The notes: generated by a model from the sequence alone, not told the origin. A stretch of DNA of 6,448 nt from Pseudomonadota bacterium (GCA_023428425.1 JAEYYP010000113.1:1-6448), one strand, 5' to 3'. Shown: positions 1-5,911, counted from the first letter of the stretch. A program made the numbers and translations.

Positions 1-1019
1 GTCCAGAGCTGCATGATCGTTTCGCGGATGGTCACGCTCACCATGTCGGCGGCGCCCACCAGCGCCAGCGCTCCGATCGACAGCCAGATCGAGGTCGAAA
101 ACCCGAAGACCACGGTGAAGGCCCCGAACAGCGCCACGAACACGAACAGCACCCGGCCCGCGTAGTCCCGCACCGGGAACCGCGTCAGGTACAGTGCCAT
201 CACGATGGCGCCGATCCCGGGCGCGGCACGCAGCAGCCCGTTGGCGATCGGCCCGCCGTGGAGGATATCGGTGGCATAGATCGGCAGCATCGCCACGGCG
301 CCGCCCATGAGAACGGCGAACATGTCGAGCGAGATGGCGCCCAGTACCACCTTGTTGGAGAAGATGTAGCGGAAACCGCCGAGCAGCGTCTCCATGCTCG
401 TCGCCTGCGTCGATTGCCGCTGCGGCGGCCTCGGGATCATCAGCACGCTGACCACCGCACAGCAGAGCAGCGCCGCTCCGGTCGCGAACGGCACCGGGGC
501 CGCGATGGCATAGAGCACGCCACCCACCGCCGGCCCGGCGATCGAGGCGAACTGCCAGGCCGAGGCGTTGATGGTGATCGCGTTGCTCAGGGCTTCCGGA
601 GGCACCAGGTTCGGCGCCAGTGACTGCGCCGCCGGTCCCCAGAACGCGCGCGCCACGCCCAGCACCACGAGGATGGCGAACAGCGGCCACACCTCGTGCG
701 CCTCCACTTCGGTGAACAGCAGGAAGCCGATGGCGCAGGCGAGCTCGACGCTGAGGCAGATCGCCATGATCCGCCGCCGGTTGAAGCGGTCGGCCGCGAG
801 ACCCGTCACGAGGATCAGCACCAGCGCCGGCAGGAACAGGCAGAGCCCCACCAGCCCTACCAGCAGCGGCTCGCGCGTCACCTCGTAGATCTTGTAGGCG
901 ATCGACACCGACATGATCTGGACCGCGAAGCTGACCAGCAGCGTCGTGAGCCAGAAGAAGCGGAAACCCTTGTAGGTGAAGGCGAGCTTCGAAGGCTCGG
1001 TCGGGGCGTGGGATGTCAT
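1..1019 (-). CDS. MFS transporter, EntS/MFS_3-like exporter (partial, C-terminus missing)
   Basis: Inner-membrane major facilitator superfamily exporter, probably a proton-driven efflux pump for a drug, siderophore or similar small molecule; the substrate cannot be told from sequence. I translated 339 codons from ATG (1019-1017) before the frame leaves the left edge. Hydrophobic segments alternate with short loops: residues about 22-44, 51-75, 84-103, 111-130, 154-196 (two segments), 224-248, 262-280, 288-308 and 311-327. The loop after the second segment has MFS motif A, GLAADRFNRRR (73-83). The stretch ARAFWGPAAQSLAPNLVP (123-140) followed by an Ala/Ser/Gly-rich helix is typical of the EntS/MFS_3 branch. 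The family is usually about 400-420 residues, so roughly 70-80 are lost. It lies 76 bases downstream of trmJ on the same strand. A TTGACC box (1059-1054) has only a poor -10 17 bases further on, and no clear Shine-Dalgarno is seen, so whether it has its own promoter is unclear. Confidence 0.88.
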   Translation of the reverse strand, partial: MTSHAPTEPSKLAFTYKGFRFFWLTTLLVSFAVQIMSVSIAYKIYEVTREPLLVGLVGLCLFLPALVLILVTGLAADRFNRRRIMAICLSVELACAIGFLLFTEVEAHEVWPLFAILVVLGVARAFWGPAAQSLAPNLVPPEALSNAITINASAWQFASIAGPAVGGVLYAIAAPVPFATGAALLCCAVVSVLMIPRPPQRQSTQATSMETLLGGFRYIFSNKVVLGAISLDMFAVLMGGAVAMLPIYATDILHGGPIANGLLRAAPGIGAIVMALYLTRFPVRDYAGRVLFVFVALFGAFTVVFGFSTSIWLSIGALALVGAADMVSVTIRETIMQLW

Positions 1020-1095
1020 GATGCCGCAGGGGATGCCACGCCGCGGGCCAGCCGGTCAAAGGATAGTTTGATGCCTAATCCTGAAGTGGCAGATG

Positions 1096-1905
1096 CTATT
1101 CCTCGCCGCTCTCGCCCTGCGTGTCCCTCGCCTGGCGTCCCTGCCTGAGATGCATGCGGTCGATCGACGAAATCACGCCGCGCAGCGTCCGGATTTCCTG
1201 GCTCGACAGCGTCGCCCGCGTGAAGATGGCGCGCAGGTTGTGCACCATCGTCGGCCGCTTGTCCTCGGTCTTGAAGAAGCCCGTACGGTCGAGCGTCTCC
1301 TCGAGGTGACCGAACAGGTTGAGCAGTTCCTGGCGTGGTGCCGGCTCTTCGAGCCCGCCCGCGAACGGCAGCACCTCACCCTTGTCCACCTGCCGCCGCC
1401 ACTCGTAGCTCATCAGCAGCACGGCCTGGGCGACGTTCAGCGACGCGAACGCCGATTCCACGGGGAAGGTGACAATGGCGTCCGCCAGCGAGATTTCCTC
1501 GTTCAGCAGGCCCCAGCGCTCACGCCCGAACAGCAGCCCCGCCCCCGCCCCACCGGCAATGTGGTTGACGATCCGCTGCGAACCCTCCTCCGGCCCATAG
1601 ACAGGCTTCTGCAGGTCGCGCTGCCGCGCCGTCGTGGCGAACACCATCGACAGGTCGGCGATCGCCTCCTCGAGGGTATCGAAGATGCGGACCTTCTGGA
1701 TCACATGGTCGGCGCGCGAGGCCGCAGCGATGGCCCGCTCGTTGGGCCAGCCGTCGCGCGGGTTGACCACGCGCAGGTCCCACAGCCCGAAATTGGCCAT
1801 GGCCCGCGCCGCCGTACCGATATTCTCGCCCAGTTGCGGCTCGCACAGGATGATCGCCGGGCTGGGGCGATAGATGATTTCCTGTGACTTGTCGGTACCG
1901 GCCAT
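1096..1905 (-). CDS. trmJ: tRNA (cytidine/uridine-2'-O-)-methyltransferase TrmJ (SPOUT family)
   Basis: Cytoplasmic SPOUT-class (SpoU) methyltransferase that uses S-adenosylmethionine to methylate the ribose 2'-O of nucleotide 32 in the anticodon loop of tRNAs; this function is transferred from the E. coli TrmJ family. At 269 residues it is slightly longer than E. coli TrmJ (about 246). The three SpoU motifs are all present: motif 1, EPQLGENIGTAARAMANFG (22-40), with the conserved Asn28 and Arg34; motif 2, LLFGRERWGL (124-133), which has Trp where E. coli has Thr; and motif 3, the SLNVAQAV region (155-162), which closes the SAM-binding knot. The C-terminal part (about 195-250, LFGHLEETLDRTGFF and onward) matches the TrmJ-specific helical extension; the last 20 residues are polar and probably disordered. 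The ATG at 1905 is supported by GGAG (1915-1912) six bases upstream. A candidate promoter and an inverted repeat lie directly upstream (separate entries). The gene follows a GNAT gene by 61 bases. Confidence 0.93.
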   Translation of the reverse strand: MAGTDKSQEIIYRPSPAIILCEPQLGENIGTAARAMANFGLWDLRVVNPRDGWPNERAIAAASRADHVIQKVRIFDTLEEAIADLSMVFATTARQRDLQKPVYGPEEGSQRIVNHIAGGAGAGLLFGRERWGLLNEEISLADAIVTFPVESAFASLNVAQAVLLMSYEWRRQVDKGEVLPFAGGLEEPAPRQELLNLFGHLEETLDRTGFFKTEDKRPTMVHNLRAIFTRATLSSQEIRTLRGVISSIDRMHLRQGRQARDTQGESGEE

Positions 1906-1913
1906 GCTGGTCT

Positions 1914-1945
1914 CCGTTCGGGCGTTGCGGGATACGTCCGAACGG
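1914..1945. repeat. 8-bp inverted repeat around the trmJ promoter/RBS
   Basis: CCGTTCGG (1914-1921) and CCGAACGG (1938-1945) are perfect inverted complements separated by 16 bases. One arm lies in the -35/-10 spacer of the candidate trmJ promoter. The other lies around the predicted transcript start and includes the GG of the trmJ ribosome binding site. If transcripts start upstream of 1945 the arms could pair in RNA and partly hide the ribosome binding site; if they start near 1922 the repeat could only act as DNA, for example as an operator. Confidence 0.5.
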
Positions 1946-1957
1946 GCTTGCGATCAA
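1929..1957 (-). promoter_or_regulatory. candidate trmJ promoter
   Basis: On the minus strand TTGATC (1957-1952, preceded by C, giving the CTTGA form common in alphaproteobacteria) is followed after exactly 17 bases by TATCCC (1934-1929). Transcription would start near 1922, giving a leader of about 17 bases that contains the GGAG ribosome binding site. This suggests trmJ can be transcribed independently of the GNAT gene upstream. The -10 matches the consensus only in its first three bases. Confidence 0.45.
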
Positions 1958-1966
1958 GCTTTGTGG

Positions 1967-2563
1967 TCAGGCGACCATGTGCCGGTGCAGTTCCTTCACT
2001 TTGCTGCCGCGCTTCCATTCACGGTCGAGGATGGCGAAATGCAGTTCCTCGTCCCACTCGCCCTGGAACAGCGCATGCTCGCGGTAGTGGGCCTCGAGCC
2101 GCATACCGAGGTCCTTGAGCAGCTTCGCCGATCCCTGGCTCTTGCCGCCGCAGCGGGCGAACACCCGGTGGAAGCCGAACTCATCGAACCCGAGGTCGAG
2201 CAACTTGCGGACGCTTTCGGCACCGTAGTTCTGGCGGCGGACCTCCGGGTCGAAGAAGAAGCGCAGTTCGGCCTGCGAGGCGGTGGCGTCCGTCCATGTC
2301 AGCGACACATAGCCGACCAGCCGCTCGTCCGACTTGCGCTCGACCGCCAGCGCCAGCCTATCGCCCGGGCGCGTGAGCCGGGTCTGCAGGCGCATGGCCT
2401 CGAGGGCGGCCTTGATGTCCGCCCGGTCGCGCGCCTTGTGTTCCAGGTAGCGCTGAGCTTCCGGCAGTCCATAGAACACCGCGAGGTCGTCAATATCGGT
2501 GCGCTCGAACCCGCGCAGCGACAGGCGTTCGGTTTCGAGGGGAAGGTCAATATGGCTCATCAT
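1967..2563 (-). CDS. GNAT family N-acetyltransferase, RimJ/RimL-like, with diverged acetyl-CoA motifs
   Basis: Predicted cytoplasmic acetyltransferase of the RimJ/RimL (Acetyltransf_3-like) branch; the acceptor is unknown. I start it at 2563 (MMSHIDLPLETERL, 198 residues) because GGAGA (2575-2571) sits seven bases upstream and the LETERLSLRGF opening is where this family begins. The frame stays open upstream to 2725, but that extension overlaps the neighbouring GNAT gene. It is a tandem paralog of the gene at 2700-3266: by eye about 39 of 85 residues are identical over positions 99-183, without gaps, including LLDLGF (121-126), ARC (136-138), LGMR (152-155) and WDEEL (170-174). The acetyl-CoA loop reads RRQNYG (109-114) where the paralog has HGRGYA, so the central Gly is Asn. 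The NxxS of the paralog is SxxS here (142-145). Substrate or activity may therefore differ. It lies 136 bases downstream of its paralog; I find no convincing promoter in that gap. Confidence 0.85.
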   Translation of the reverse strand: MMSHIDLPLETERLSLRGFERTDIDDLAVFYGLPEAQRYLEHKARDRADIKAALEAMRLQTRLTRPGDRLALAVERKSDERLVGYVSLTWTDATASQAELRFFFDPEVRRQNYGAESVRKLLDLGFDEFGFHRVFARCGGKSQGSAKLLKDLGMRLEAHYREHALFQGEWDEELHFAILDREWKRGSKVKELHRHMVA

Positions 2564-2699
2564 GAAAACATCTCCGCCGGGCAGCCTCAACCCAGCTTCA
2601 ACTTCGCCAGACCGCACCGGTTCCGGCTTGTGCGTTGAAATAACGTGCTGAATCCGGCTGACCGCTGAAAAATCCGCTTGACCTTTCCAGCACTTAGCC

Positions 2700-3266
2700 T
2701 CAGCGCGAACGCGCCCGCCATTCATCCTCGAGCAGGGCGTAGATCAGTTCCTCGTCCCACACGCCCTTGACGAACATGTTCTCGCGCAGATGCGCCTCGC
2801 GTCGCATGCCGAGCCGCTCCATCACGCGCCACGAGGCCGTGTTGGCCGCCGCGCAGCGCGCGTAGATCCGGTGCAGCCCCAACTCCCCGAACCCGAGATC
2901 GAGGAGCACCCGGGCCGCCTCGGTGGCATAACCGCGACCGTGATGCGCCGGGTTGAAGATATAGCCGATCTCGCCCTGGCGGTTGGCCGCGTCGCGCCAG
3001 ATCAGCGACACCTCGCCGATCATCGCGTGCGTCTCGCGCACCTCGACGGCGAGGAACATCTTGTCGCCCTCGGCCGTGAGCATGAACTGCCCGGCCCGCA
3101 GCCCCACCACCTCGGTGGCGGTCTCGTGCGTCATCGGCCCGTCGAACAGGTACTGCGCCACGTCCTCGCGCTGGCGATAGGCGAATACGGCATCGGCATC
3201 GCCGCGCGTGAACGGGCGGAGGCGCAGGCGCTCGGTCTCGATCGGATAGCGCGGTTCGAAGGCCAT
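2700..3266 (-). CDS. GNAT family N-acetyltransferase, RimJ/RimL-like
   Basis: Predicted acetyl-CoA-dependent N-acetyltransferase of 188 residues, a normal length for the RimJ/RimL branch, which acetylates protein N-termini or small molecules; the real acceptor cannot be inferred. It opens with the family signature IETERLRLRPF (9-19). Strand beta-4 with GEIGYIFNP (98-106) leads into the acetyl-CoA pyrophosphate loop HGRGYATEA (109-117), which fits Q/R-x-x-G-x-G/A except for His in the first position. The NTAS motif (142-145) and ERLGMRREA (150-158) complete the cofactor site, and WDEEL (170-174) is near the C-terminus. The ATG at 3266 has no Shine-Dalgarno; a candidate promoter ends five bases upstream of it, so the message may be leaderless. 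A near-perfect palindrome covers the start codon. The gene diverges from the GFA-type gene, with 79 bases between their starts. Confidence 0.9.
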   Translation of the reverse strand: MAFEPRYPIETERLRLRPFTRGDADAVFAYRQREDVAQYLFDGPMTHETATEVVGLRAGQFMLTAEGDKMFLAVEVRETHAMIGEVSLIWRDAANRQGEIGYIFNPAHHGRGYATEAARVLLDLGFGELGLHRIYARCAAANTASWRVMERLGMRREAHLRENMFVKGVWDEELIYALLEDEWRARSR

Positions 3267-3275
3267 GGCTTCGAA
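3255..3275. repeat. near-perfect palindrome over the GNAT start codon
   Basis: The arms TTCGAAG (3255-3261) and CTTCGAA (3269-3275) flank the palindromic core CCATGG (3263-3268). A single extra G at 3262 breaks perfect symmetry. The element contains the GNAT start codon (3266-3264) and overlaps the predicted -10 box. It could be an operator or simply a coincidence of TTCGAA occurring twice; the left arm is also constrained by codons 3 and 4 (Phe-Glu). Confidence 0.45.
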
Positions 3276-3300
3276 TACTGGTCGGGCCGCACGGGATCAA
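3272..3300 (-). promoter_or_regulatory. candidate promoter of the upstream GNAT gene, possibly leaderless
   Basis: TTGATC (3300-3295) and TATTCG (3277-3272) are separated by exactly 17 bases on the minus strand. Only five bases separate the -10 from the ATG at 3266, so transcription would begin at or within a base or two of the start codon. The absence of any Shine-Dalgarno before this ATG agrees with that. Confidence 0.42.
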
Positions 3301-3345
3301 GCATTGGCCTTGCCGATCGTTTCCGCTTGGTGTCAGCTTCGCGCC

Positions 3346-3792
3346 ATGGCCGAACCGGAAAGACCCCTCGTTGCAGCGGAGGCGTGTTGTGCCTGCGGCG
3401 CAGTTTCCGTCGCCGTCAACGGCCGGGCGCTGTCGATGCTGCTGTGCGCCTGCGAGGACTGCCAGAAGGCGACGGGCACCGGCCACTCGGCCATCGCCCT
3501 GTTCCGAACCGCGGACGTGACGGTGACCGGGCAAACCCGCAGCTTTGCCCGCCCGTCCAACTCCGGCGCCACCGTCACCCGCACCTTCTGCCCGAACTGC
3601 GGTACGCCCCTCGGCGGCCAGTCCAGCCGGGCCGAGGCGATCACCATGGTTCCGGTCGGCCTGCTGGGCGGAGGTGCCGGCTGGTTCAGGCCCAGCCAGT
3701 TGATCTTCGCCCGCAGCCACCGCAACTGGGACCTGATGGACGCAGCCCTGCCCCGCTGGCAAACCTACCGTGACGAAGAAGGACACGCATGA
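3346..3792 (+). CDS. GFA-domain zinc protein (glutathione-dependent formaldehyde-activating/CENP-V family)
   Basis: Small cytoplasmic zinc-binding protein of the GFA fold (148 residues, typical length). The founding member promotes condensation of formaldehyde with glutathione, but most family members have no proven reaction, so no substrate is assigned. The cysteine pattern is complete: CACG (15-18), then CACEDC (34-39) followed by QKATG, then FCPNCGTPL (81-89), giving Cys15, 17, 34, 36, 39, 82 and 85. A Trp near the C-terminus (128) is also usual. I chose the ATG at 3346 because it gives the normal short lead before the first cysteine pair; the frame is open back to an ATG at 3265, but that would overlap the divergent GNAT start codon. 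Neither start has a clear ribosome binding site. The stop TGA overlaps the ATG of the next gene (ATGA), so the two are probably cotranslated. Confidence 0.87.
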   Translation: MAEPERPLVAAEACCACGAVSVAVNGRALSMLLCACEDCQKATGTGHSAIALFRTADVTVTGQTRSFARPSNSGATVTRTFCPNCGTPLGGQSSRAEAITMVPVGLLGGGAGWFRPSQLIFARSHRNWDLMDAALPRWQTYRDEEGHA

Positions 3793-4172
3793 CGACCTCC
3801 GAGACGATGACCCACCTCGCCGAGCGCGTCCGTATGCTGGTCGGTGACGATCCACGTATCACCGAGAAGTACATGTTCGGCGGCCTCACCTTCCTGCTCA
3901 ACGGTCACATCCTTGTCGGCTGCAAGAAGGATGGCGGCATCCTGGTGTCGGTCGGCAAGGACCACCACGAGGCGGCGAAGGCCCGGCCGGGCACCACCGA
4001 GATGGTGCACAACGGCCGGATCATGTCGGGCTTCTTCTGGGTGGACGGCGAGGCGATCGACGACGACGATGCCCTTGAGGACTGGCTCCGCTTCGCCGCC
4101 CACGCCGTCGCCCAGCGGCCGTTGAAGCCGGATAAGCCGCCTAAACCGCGGAAAACACCAGCGACGCGTTGA
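3789..4172 (+). CDS. TfoX/Sxy N-terminal-domain protein
   Basis: A 127-residue protein made up almost entirely of the TfoX N-terminal domain. Full-length TfoX/Sxy activates competence genes with CRP, but this protein lacks the C-terminal TfoX domain, and stand-alone versions like this have no established role, so the symbol tfoX is not given. Visible family features are KYMFGGLTFLLNGHILVG (27-44) with the MFGG motif, the VSVG strand (53-56), NGRIMSGFFWVD (75-86), and the acidic EDWL helix (97-100). The ATG at 3789 has AAGGA (3779-3783) five bases upstream and overlaps the stop of the GFA gene as ATGA, indicating translational coupling. The Pro/Lys-rich tail (from about residue 111) runs into the end of the convergent ketoacyl-synthase gene, overlapping it by 32 bases; this tail may be a late extension without function. 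Confidence 0.86.
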   Translation: MTTSETMTHLAERVRMLVGDDPRITEKYMFGGLTFLLNGHILVGCKKDGGILVSVGKDHHEAAKARPGTTEMVHNGRIMSGFFWVDGEAIDDDDALEDWLRFAAHAVAQRPLKPDKPPKPRKTPATR

Positions 4173-5436
4173 CCCCGCCGAACCCGAAAGAGTTCGACAG
4201 CACGTGGCGCAGCGTCTTCAGCTTCGCCACCTTCGGCACCAGGTCGAAGCGGTCGCCGACATCCGGATCCTCGAGGTTGCGAGTGGGCGGCACAACCCCG
4301 TCGCGGATCGCGAGGATCGAGAACACCGACTCGATGGCGCCCGCCGCGCCCATCAGGTGACCGGTCGCCGACTTGGTGGAGGAGATCGCCAGGTCCTTGC
4401 CCCGATTTTCGAACACCGCCCCGATGCCCGCCAGTTCGGCCGCGTCGCCGACCCCGGTCGAGGTCGAGTGGGCGTTGATGTAGTCGATCTCCCCCGGGGA
4501 TACCCCGGCCATTCGCAGGGCATTGCGCATCGCCACCTGCGCCCCGGCACCGGTCGGCTCGCCGGCGGTGAGATGGTAGGCATCGGCCGATGTGCCGTAG
4601 CCCGAGAGGATGGCGAGAGGCTTCGCTCCACGTGCCGTTGCGTGGCTCAGCCGCTCGATCACCAGCACCGCCGCGCCCTCGGCCAGCACAAATCCGTCGC
4701 GCCTGCGGTCGAATGGCCGCGACGCCGCCTCCGGGTCGTCGTTGAACGCCGTCGACAGCGCCCGGGCGGCGCCGAACCCGCCCACCGAGATCGGATCGAT
4801 CGAGCCCTCTGCCCCGCCGACCACCGCGACGTCGGCCTCACCGGTGAGGATCAGCCGCATACCGTCGCCGATCGCCTGCCCCGAGGCGGCGCAGGCGGTT
4901 ACCGGCGCGCCGATCGGCCCCTTGAAGCCGTGCCTGATCGAAATCCAGCCCGCCGCGAGATTAGGGAGGAAAGCCGGCACCGTGAACGGCGACAGCCGCC
5001 GCGGCCCCTTTTCGATGATCGTCTCGACCGCCTCCGCCATGACAGGTGAGCCACCGACGCCCGTGCCGATAATGGTCGCCGTTGCCGCCTGCTTCTCCGG
5101 GGTATCTGCCACCCAGCCCGACTGCTGCAGCGCTTCCTGCGCCGCCACCAGCCCATACTGGATGAAGAGGTCCATCTTCTTGATATCCTTGGGGTCGATC
5201 GCCACCAGCGGGTCGAACCCCTGCGGATCGGTCTCGGTGGTCGGCACCAGCCCGGCGATCTTTGCGCCGTAGTTACTCACGTCGAAGCGCGTGTTGCGCA
5301 CCAGCCCGCTCTTGCCGGCCGTGAGCCGCGCCCAGTTGATCTCCACCCCCGTGCCGAGCGGACTGACCGCCCTCATGCCGGTGACGACGATCGGATCAAT
5401 GTTGCGGCTCGTTTCAGCAGGCATCGGTAACCCCAT
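4141..5436 (-). CDS. fabF: beta-ketoacyl-ACP synthase, FabF (KAS II)-like
   Basis: Thiolase-fold condensing enzyme of fatty-acid synthesis: it takes an acyl chain onto its cysteine and condenses it with malonyl-ACP, releasing CO2 and lengthening the chain by two carbons. At 431 residues it matches KAS II length (about 413) with a slightly longer start. Catalytic residues are all visible: Cys182 in TACAASG (180-186), His323 in NAHSTST (321-327), Lys355 and His360 in STKSATGHLMGAAGA (353-367), and the C-terminal gate NSFGFGGVNAS (415-425) with Phe419. The usual NAHGTST reads NAHSTST. It could be the housekeeping FabF or an accessory KAS; coupling to a MarR regulator favours the latter. Starts at 5436 (used) and 5424 are both possible; neither has a good Shine-Dalgarno. 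It lies 54 bases downstream of marR on the same strand, with a MarR-like operator six bases before the ATG. Its 3' end overlaps the convergent TfoX-like gene by 32 bases, so no terminator fits between them. Confidence 0.9.
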   Translation of the reverse strand: MGLPMPAETSRNIDPIVVTGMRAVSPLGTGVEINWARLTAGKSGLVRNTRFDVSNYGAKIAGLVPTTETDPQGFDPLVAIDPKDIKKMDLFIQYGLVAAQEALQQSGWVADTPEKQAATATIIGTGVGGSPVMAEAVETIIEKGPRRLSPFTVPAFLPNLAAGWISIRHGFKGPIGAPVTACAASGQAIGDGMRLILTGEADVAVVGGAEGSIDPISVGGFGAARALSTAFNDDPEAASRPFDRRRDGFVLAEGAAVLVIERLSHATARGAKPLAILSGYGTSADAYHLTAGEPTGAGAQVAMRNALRMAGVSPGEIDYINAHSTSTGVGDAAELAGIGAVFENRGKDLAISSTKSATGHLMGAAGAIESVFSILAIRDGVVPPTRNLEDPDVGDRFDLVPKVAKLKTLRHVLSNSFGFGGVNASLVFSAV

Positions 5437-5441
5437 TGTTT

Positions 5442-5455
5442 CGTGTATCTACACG
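5442..5455. promoter_or_regulatory. candidate MarR operator upstream of fabF-like gene
   Basis: CGTGTATCTACACG is a perfect inverted repeat with 6-bp arms and a 2-bp centre. It ends six bases before the ATG at 5436. The same CGTGTA-N2-TACACG arms occur in the marR promoter at 5920-5933, with the same additional C on the outer side when both are read on the minus strand. The minus-strand sequence TAGATA (5451-5446) inside it could be a -10 box, but no matching -35 is visible, so the site might instead block readthrough from marR. Confidence 0.55.
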
Positions 5456-5490
5456 GCACCGGCCGGAGCGGCCCACCGCATCAGGTCTCT

Positions 5491-5904
5491 TTACAGCGCG
5501 GCGAGGCGTCTCAGCGCCGCGACGGTTTCGTCGAACTTCCCGGCACCCAGTTCGGCGCGGATCTCCGCCTGCGCCTTGCGCCAGAACGGCAGCAGCTGCT
5601 GCACGGTCGCTTCGCCCTTCGCCGTCAGCCGGCAAATCCTGCCGTTGCCATGCTCGGCCGCGACCGAGACGATCAACCCCAGCTTCTCCAGCCGGTCTAG
5701 GTTGCGGACCAGCGTCGTGCGCTCGAACCCACGCTCCTCGGCCAGTTCGGTCACCGTTCGGTCCCCCGCCGCAATGATCGCGCCCAGCAGCGAGAACTGC
5801 GTCGAGGTGACCCCGAACGGCCGGGCGTAGGCGTCGTAGCGTCGCGTGATCGCCCGCGCCGCCATCCGCGAGTTCGAAACCATGCACTGCGTGACATCAT
5901 CCAT
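5491..5904 (-). CDS. MarR-family winged-helix transcriptional regulator
   Basis: Cytoplasmic DNA-binding dimer of 137 residues, a typical MarR size. The winged helix-turn-helix is clear: VTELAEERGFERTTLVRNLD (51-70) holds the two HTH helices, RLEKLGLIVSV (71-81) follows, and the wing is about 83-97 (AEHGNGRICRLTAKG). The dimer helices are at about 1-30 and 98-137. Cys7 lies at the start of the first helix, close to where OhrR-type regulators carry their peroxide-sensing cysteine; Cys91 is in the wing. The frame stays open upstream to 6027, but I start at 5904 because the extension would read through the predicted promoter and the operator, and MarR proteins normally begin close to this helix. 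No Shine-Dalgarno is present and the predicted transcript start falls at the ATG, so it may be leaderless. It sits upstream of the fabF-like gene in the same direction and diverges from icd. Its likely targets are itself and the fabF-like gene, through the shared repeat. Confidence 0.88.
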   Translation of the reverse strand: MDDVTQCMVSNSRMAARAITRRYDAYARPFGVTSTQFSLLGAIIAAGDRTVTELAEERGFERTTLVRNLDRLEKLGLIVSVAAEHGNGRICRLTAKGEATVQQLLPFWRKAQAEIRAELGAGKFDETVAALRRLAAL

Positions 5905-5911
5905 GGGGCGA

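Noticed and set aside
258..1148. Several overlapping plus-strand open frames
   Set aside because: They lie opposite the MFS transporter, which has membrane segments and motif A; the plus-strand products look like GC-rich shadows.
1093..1887. Plus-strand open frame of 264 codons
   Set aside because: Antisense to trmJ, whose three SpoU motifs identify the real frame.
2642..2675. Three GCTGA(A) direct repeats with two TCCG spacers between the GNAT genes
   Set aside because: Short and irregular, with no promoter or hairpin attached to them; likely chance.
2564..2725. Longer start for the downstream GNAT gene giving 252 residues
   Set aside because: The extension overlaps the end of the other GNAT gene and lies before the family's usual opening; a good Shine-Dalgarno precedes 2563.
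3265..3345. Upstream start for the GFA gene at 3265
   Set aside because: It would overlap the divergent GNAT start codon and add 27 residues not typical of the GFA fold, although the absence of a ribosome binding site at 3346 leaves some doubt.
2790..3773. Plus-strand open frame of 327 codons
   Set aside because: It is antisense to the GNAT gene and then out of frame with the GFA gene, which has the real zinc motifs; low-complexity His/Arg/Pro-rich product.
2722..3855. Minus-strand open frame of 377 codons
   Set aside because: It runs through the GNAT gene in another frame and opposite the GFA and TfoX-like genes, with an Arg/Gly/Ala-rich product without recognisable domains. It is a shadow caused by high GC content.
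4204..5049. Plus-strand open frame of 281 codons
   Set aside because: Antisense to the ketoacyl synthase; Arg/His-rich product with no domain.
5456..5480. GC-rich CCGGCCGG-type sequence between marR and the fabF-like gene as a terminator
   Set aside because: No stable stem followed by a T-run can be drawn in the minus-strand direction.
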